From positions 1 through 14,479 of the forward strand of contig CAKQXG010000041.1 in assembly GCA_934281515.1 (NCBI GenBank): 14,479 nucleotides of DNA. The letters run 5' to 3'. Below, in pieces: positions 12,373 through 14,479 of the stretch. Under the pieces are notes generated by a model, which worked only from the letters and a program-made list of their open reading frames with translations, was not told the origin of the DNA and ran no database searches. Source of the DNA: an uncultured Clostridia bacterium (GTDB taxonomy: Bacteria > Bacillota > Clostridia > Christensenellales > CAG-314). Made by a program: the position numbers and the translations under genes. How positions within the stretch are numbered: the stretch's first letter is position 1; every line of letters begins with the position of its first letter.

Positions 12373-13164
12373 TCAGATGTCAAACAGTTTGAAATTTCGC
12401 CCTGTTTGTCGGCAAATTGTTGATACGTATGCAAAATTTCCCGACATAAGATACTCTACATGCCCCTGTCCGTCAGTGTGACAGGGAAGAATTTTCGCAG
12501 CAAAATTTGCCGTTGCGACCGAACTTGACACTAACCTGACGTCACTCGCAGCAAAATAATCGCGCACCACATCGGTAACGTAATCGAAATGGGTACAACC
12601 AAGGACAACTGTATCTGTTCCCTTATACAAATACGCGCTGTTATCCAACGTTCGCCGTACCACATCACGGCACACTTCGACAGGCGCGTGCTTCTCTGCC
12701 AAGGTCACAAACGCACCGCAGTCAATTGCATTGCACTCTACGCCATATTTGGCAAACAAATTTCGATACACATCGGTTTCGATACATAGTTTGGTAGCCA
12801 ACAGGCATATTTTGCCGGTTTCAGTTGCAACTTGTGCGCTTTCTACGGTAGGTTGAATTGTAGTGATTACTTCGACATTATTCGCAAAACACGCCTGCAA
12901 GTCTCTAAAGGCATTTTTTCCATTTGTTCCCTGCATACAGACGCTTGCCGTATTGCATGCCAACACCACACCGTCCACAACGTTGGCAAACACTCGACAA
13001 ATGCCAGTCACACGTTGCACAACCTCGTCGGCGGTTCTGGTGCCGTACGGACAATAACCTTCGTCGGCAAAGTAAATGTAGTCGATATCGCGGCGCAGTT
13101 CTACCAATCTGTCCAACACGTTAAGTCCGCCAACGCCCGAATCCACAACAAACACCTTACGCAC
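12373..13164 (-). CDS. murI: Glutamate racemase MurI
   Basis: 263 residues, GTG start with GGAGA about 6 nt upstream. MurI interconverts L- and D-glutamate in the cytoplasm, supplying D-Glu for the second position of the peptidoglycan stem peptide. Key elements: DSGVGGLNVL (8-17, catalytic Asp/Ser region), C-P-Y-G-T (38-42), L-A-C-N-T-A-S (68-74, first catalytic Cys at 70) and L-G-C-T-H-F-D-Y-V (188-196, second catalytic Cys at 190 with T191 and H192). The usual G-C-T-H-Y-P is here G-C-T-H-F-D, and I-Q-P-T-V-E-S-A replaces the common I-E-P-G/A block, so it is a divergent member with intact catalytic residues. It lies downstream of the S51-type protein across a terminator, so it is probably transcribed separately. 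An aspartate/glutamate racemase of related type is the alternative. Confidence 0.93.
   Translation of the reverse strand: MRKVFVVDSGVGGLNVLDRLVELRRDIDYIYFADEGYCPYGTRTADEVVQRVTGICRVFANVVDGVVLACNTASVCMQGTNGKNAFRDLQACFANNVEVITTIQPTVESAQVATETGKICLLATKLCIETDVYRNLFAKYGVECNAIDCGAFVTLAEKHAPVEVCRDVVRRTLDNSAYLYKGTDTVVLGCTHFDYVTDVVRDYFAASDVRLVSSSVATANFAAKILPCHTDGQGHVEYLMSGNFAYVSTICRQTGRNFKLFDI
12420..12432 (-). repeat. GCATACGTATCAA motif, copy 3 (inside murI)
   Basis: On the minus strand the same 13-mer as at 2540 and 9091, but within the murI coding sequence (codons for A-Y-V-S-T, residues 245-249). The following sequence differs from copies 1 and 2 by one base (CAATTT for AAATTT). Confidence 0.4.
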
Positions 13165-13180
13165 ACCGTTCTCCGACAGT

Positions 13181-13186
13181 ATTATA
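13181..13186 (-). promoter_or_regulatory. Possible -10 box for murI
   Basis: A perfect TATAAT on the minus strand, 16 nt upstream of the GTG. The -35 region (GCAATT at 17 nt) is poor and lies within the preceding terminator stem. The leader would be only about 10 nt, so this call is weak. Confidence 0.35.
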
Positions 13187-13199
13187 TTGCGACACGTAC

Positions 13200-13244
13200 A
13201 AAAAATTGCGCCCGAAATGCATTTTTAGTGCAAATCGAGCGCAA
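13200..13244 (-). terminator. Strong intrinsic terminator after S51-type gene
   Basis: On the minus strand TTGCGC-TCGA-TT-TGCA, a 7-nt loop, TGCA-TT-TCGG-GCGCAA, then TTTTTT. Outer 10 pairs (one wobble), a 2-nt T/T internal mismatch and four inner pairs. It separates the nucleoside phosphorylase/S51 unit from murI. Confidence 0.88.
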
Positions 13245-13267
13245 ATAAATTGTAATATTTAACTATG

Positions 13268-13918
13268 TTACGGCTTGACAACGCAAACACTGCCCATTGG
13301 CGTCACTTTGCCGTCACAGACAATCAGACCGCCTTCATGCCACATTTGGTAAATAGGCACGCCCAACTCTCTCGCCGCACGCGCGGTACACTGCTGTTGC
13401 AATTCGGTCGCAAGAAAGTGTACTTCCAAGTCAAAGCCATGCACCAGCCCCAAGCCGTTCCACAATCCGTAACTGTCGTAGTCCTCGTCGGGCGTCACGT
13501 GGTAGCGTGAGAGTTGCAACATTGCACCTGCGCTTGCACCCATTACAACGCCGTCAAAGTGCTTTACCGCGTCTGTAAGATTCAACTCGGCAAGCCGTGC
13601 AATAGCTTTCTCGGGCATACCGCCCGTAAAAAACAGCACGTCGGCACTGGCTATCTGGGCAAGTTTGTCCTTGCTGTCGTAGTAGTCCAACCAGTCGATG
13701 TCGGCATTGTCTATGCCAAACCGTGCAAACGGGCGCATAATGTTGTCATACTTGGTTCCGCCCACGCCATACACCGACTGCCACGTCTGTTCGTCGTATA
13801 TGTCGTGCTCCCGATAGGCAAGCGGAACAATCAACACATGCCCCTTTACATAAGGTTGCAACCTTTCGTAAGCCCAGTCACCGTCAAAATTGTAGTAGTT
13901 AAGCAGTACGTTTATCAT
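13268..13918 (-). CDS. Peptidase S51 (dipeptidase E)-like / class I GATase-like protein
   Basis: 216 residues. ATG at 13918, 13 nt after the stop of the upstream phosphorylase gene, with only a weak GAG-type ribosome binding site, so translation is probably coupled. Motifs of the S51 fold: A-D-V-L-F-F-T-G-G-M-P-E-K (92-104); the nucleophile elbow V-V-M-G-A-S-A-G-A-M (124-133, Ser129); YHVTPDEDYDSYGLWNGLGL; and D-L-E-V-H-F (163-168, His167 as the likely catalytic His). Dipeptidase E cleaves Asp-X dipeptides and cyanophycinase is a relative; clostridial members with M-G-x-S-A-G-A-M are often only labelled glutamine-amidotransferase-like. The Ser-His pair supports hydrolase activity, but the substrate is unknown. 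No signal peptide, so cytoplasmic. Confidence 0.82.
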   Translation of the reverse strand: MINVLLNYYNFDGDWAYERLQPYVKGHVLIVPLAYREHDIYDEQTWQSVYGVGGTKYDNIMRPFARFGIDNADIDWLDYYDSKDKLAQIASADVLFFTGGMPEKAIARLAELNLTDAVKHFDGVVMGASAGAMLQLSRYHVTPDEDYDSYGLWNGLGLVHGFDLEVHFLATELQQQCTARAARELGVPIYQMWHEGGLIVCDGKVTPMGSVCVVKP

Positions 13919-13931
13919 AAGTTTATCTCGG

Positions 13932-14479
13932 TCAATACAACGTTACGCCGTTTTTGTCAACGTAAGCATAGGCAATTTTGTGCGGAGCAGGCGCATTGTC
14001 GGTAATTTCGATTGCCGCCGACAGCATTTTTTTCGCCTCGGCAAGCCCCTTGTTGCGGTGATAAACCTTGCACAGCACATCACCCTTTTGCACTTTGCTA
14101 CCGAGCTGAACTTGCATAACCACACCTACGGAGAAGTCAATCGCTTCGCCCTTGGTCATTCGTCCGCCACCCAGCATTGTTACGGCGCGACCGATGTCGG
14201 CAGCGACCATGTGACCTACATATCCGTCGCGGTCGGCAACCACTTCGTCAATCTCGCCAAGGCTAAACTTGTCGGGGTGCAAAATGTAACTTGCGTCGCC
14301 GTGTTGAGCCGTGACCATTTCGGCAAACTTTGCAAGTGCTTTGCCACTGTCGATAACGTTTTGGAAGGCTTCCGCGGCGGTTTGCTCGTTGTACTTGCCC
14401 GTAAGTGCCAGCAACTTGATTGCCACCTCGCGTATTTCCGTGTACAGGCGGTTTTGTTTGCCGTTAAGCACGTCCACAA
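13932..14479 (-). CDS. pdp: Pyrimidine-nucleoside phosphorylase, C-terminal part (runs off window)
   Basis: About 182 C-terminal codons; the start lies beyond the right edge. Family members use phosphate to split thymidine or uridine into base and (deoxy)ribose-1-phosphate in nucleoside salvage. Visible elements: F-Q-N-V-I-D-S-G-K-A-L-A-K-F, A-Q-H-G-D-A-S-Y-I, the barrel-sandwich/hammerhead region D-R-D-G-Y-V-G-H-M-V-A-A-D-I-G-R-A, L-G-G-G-R-M-T-K-G-E-A-I-D-F-S-V-G-V-V and G-S-K-V-Q-K-G-D-V-L-C-K-V-Y. The G-G-G-R-x-x-K...D-x-x-V-G stretch and final beta-domain are characteristic of the DeoA/Pdp family. The Pdp-type form common in Bacillota is preferred to DeoA, but substrate range cannot be read from this half. 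It is followed at once by the S51-type gene. Confidence 0.9.
   Translation of the reverse strand, partial: VDVLNGKQNRLYTEIREVAIKLLALTGKYNEQTAAEAFQNVIDSGKALAKFAEMVTAQHGDASYILHPDKFSLGEIDEVVADRDGYVGHMVAADIGRAVTMLGGGRMTKGEAIDFSVGVVMQVQLGSKVQKGDVLCKVYHRNKGLAEAKKMLSAAIEITDNAPAPHKIAYAYVDKNGVTLY

Overview
The window reads as chromosomal DNA of an uncultured low-to-mid GC Bacillota, most likely a Clostridia-type anaerobe. The grounds are strong AAGGAGGTGA-like ribosome binding sites, -35/-10 promoters with TATAAT boxes, a PdaB-like polysaccharide deacetylase, a DUF421/DUF4363 gene pair, a two-OB-fold ssDNA-binding protein, an ECF-type vitamin transporter S component and a Bacillota-type pyrimidine-nucleoside phosphorylase. 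A finer placement is not possible from the sequence alone. There are no rRNA, tRNA, CRISPR or insertion sequences that I can support.

Region 1 (1-2386, minus strand) is a phage DNA-packaging module, read right to left: terminase large subunit, a 111-residue protein resembling the C-terminal part of small terminase subunits, a four-cysteine zinc-ribbon-like protein, and the first 71 codons of a portal protein that runs off the left edge. A sigma-region-4-like HTH regulator (3443-3952, minus) is placed as late-gene regulators often are upstream of terminases. Between regulator and terminase, on the opposite strand, lies a secreted, membrane-anchored SH3-domain protein (2582-3337). Two perfect dyads lie back to back in the divergent gap between it and the terminase. 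No integrase or att site is visible.

Region 2 (4277-6510, plus strand) is a self-contained unit: promoter, ~130-nt leader, a 665-residue exported protein (beta-propeller-like, then three SH3-like segments, then a C-terminal membrane anchor) and a strong terminator.

Region 3 (6525-14479, all minus strand) is a run of host genes in several transcription units. Read in the direction of transcription from the right they are: pyrimidine-nucleoside phosphorylase (partial) and an S51-type peptidase/amidotransferase-like protein; a terminator; murI; an ECF S component with a ~195-nt structured leader; DUF421 and DUF4363 overlapping by ATGA; murG; a zinc-ribbon membrane protein with its own promoter and terminator; a polysaccharide deacetylase; and a two-OB SSB-like protein. 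MurI (D-Glu supply), MurG (lipid II synthesis), the deacetylase and the SH3 surface proteins give the region a cell-envelope theme, but they are not one operon.

The most interesting non-coding signals are the ECF leader, with a hairpin that covers the Shine-Dalgarno and is followed by a T-run; the back-to-back dyads at 2391-2420; a 13-bp motif (GCATACGTATCAA) present three times; and long inverted repeats without U-tracts beside murG.
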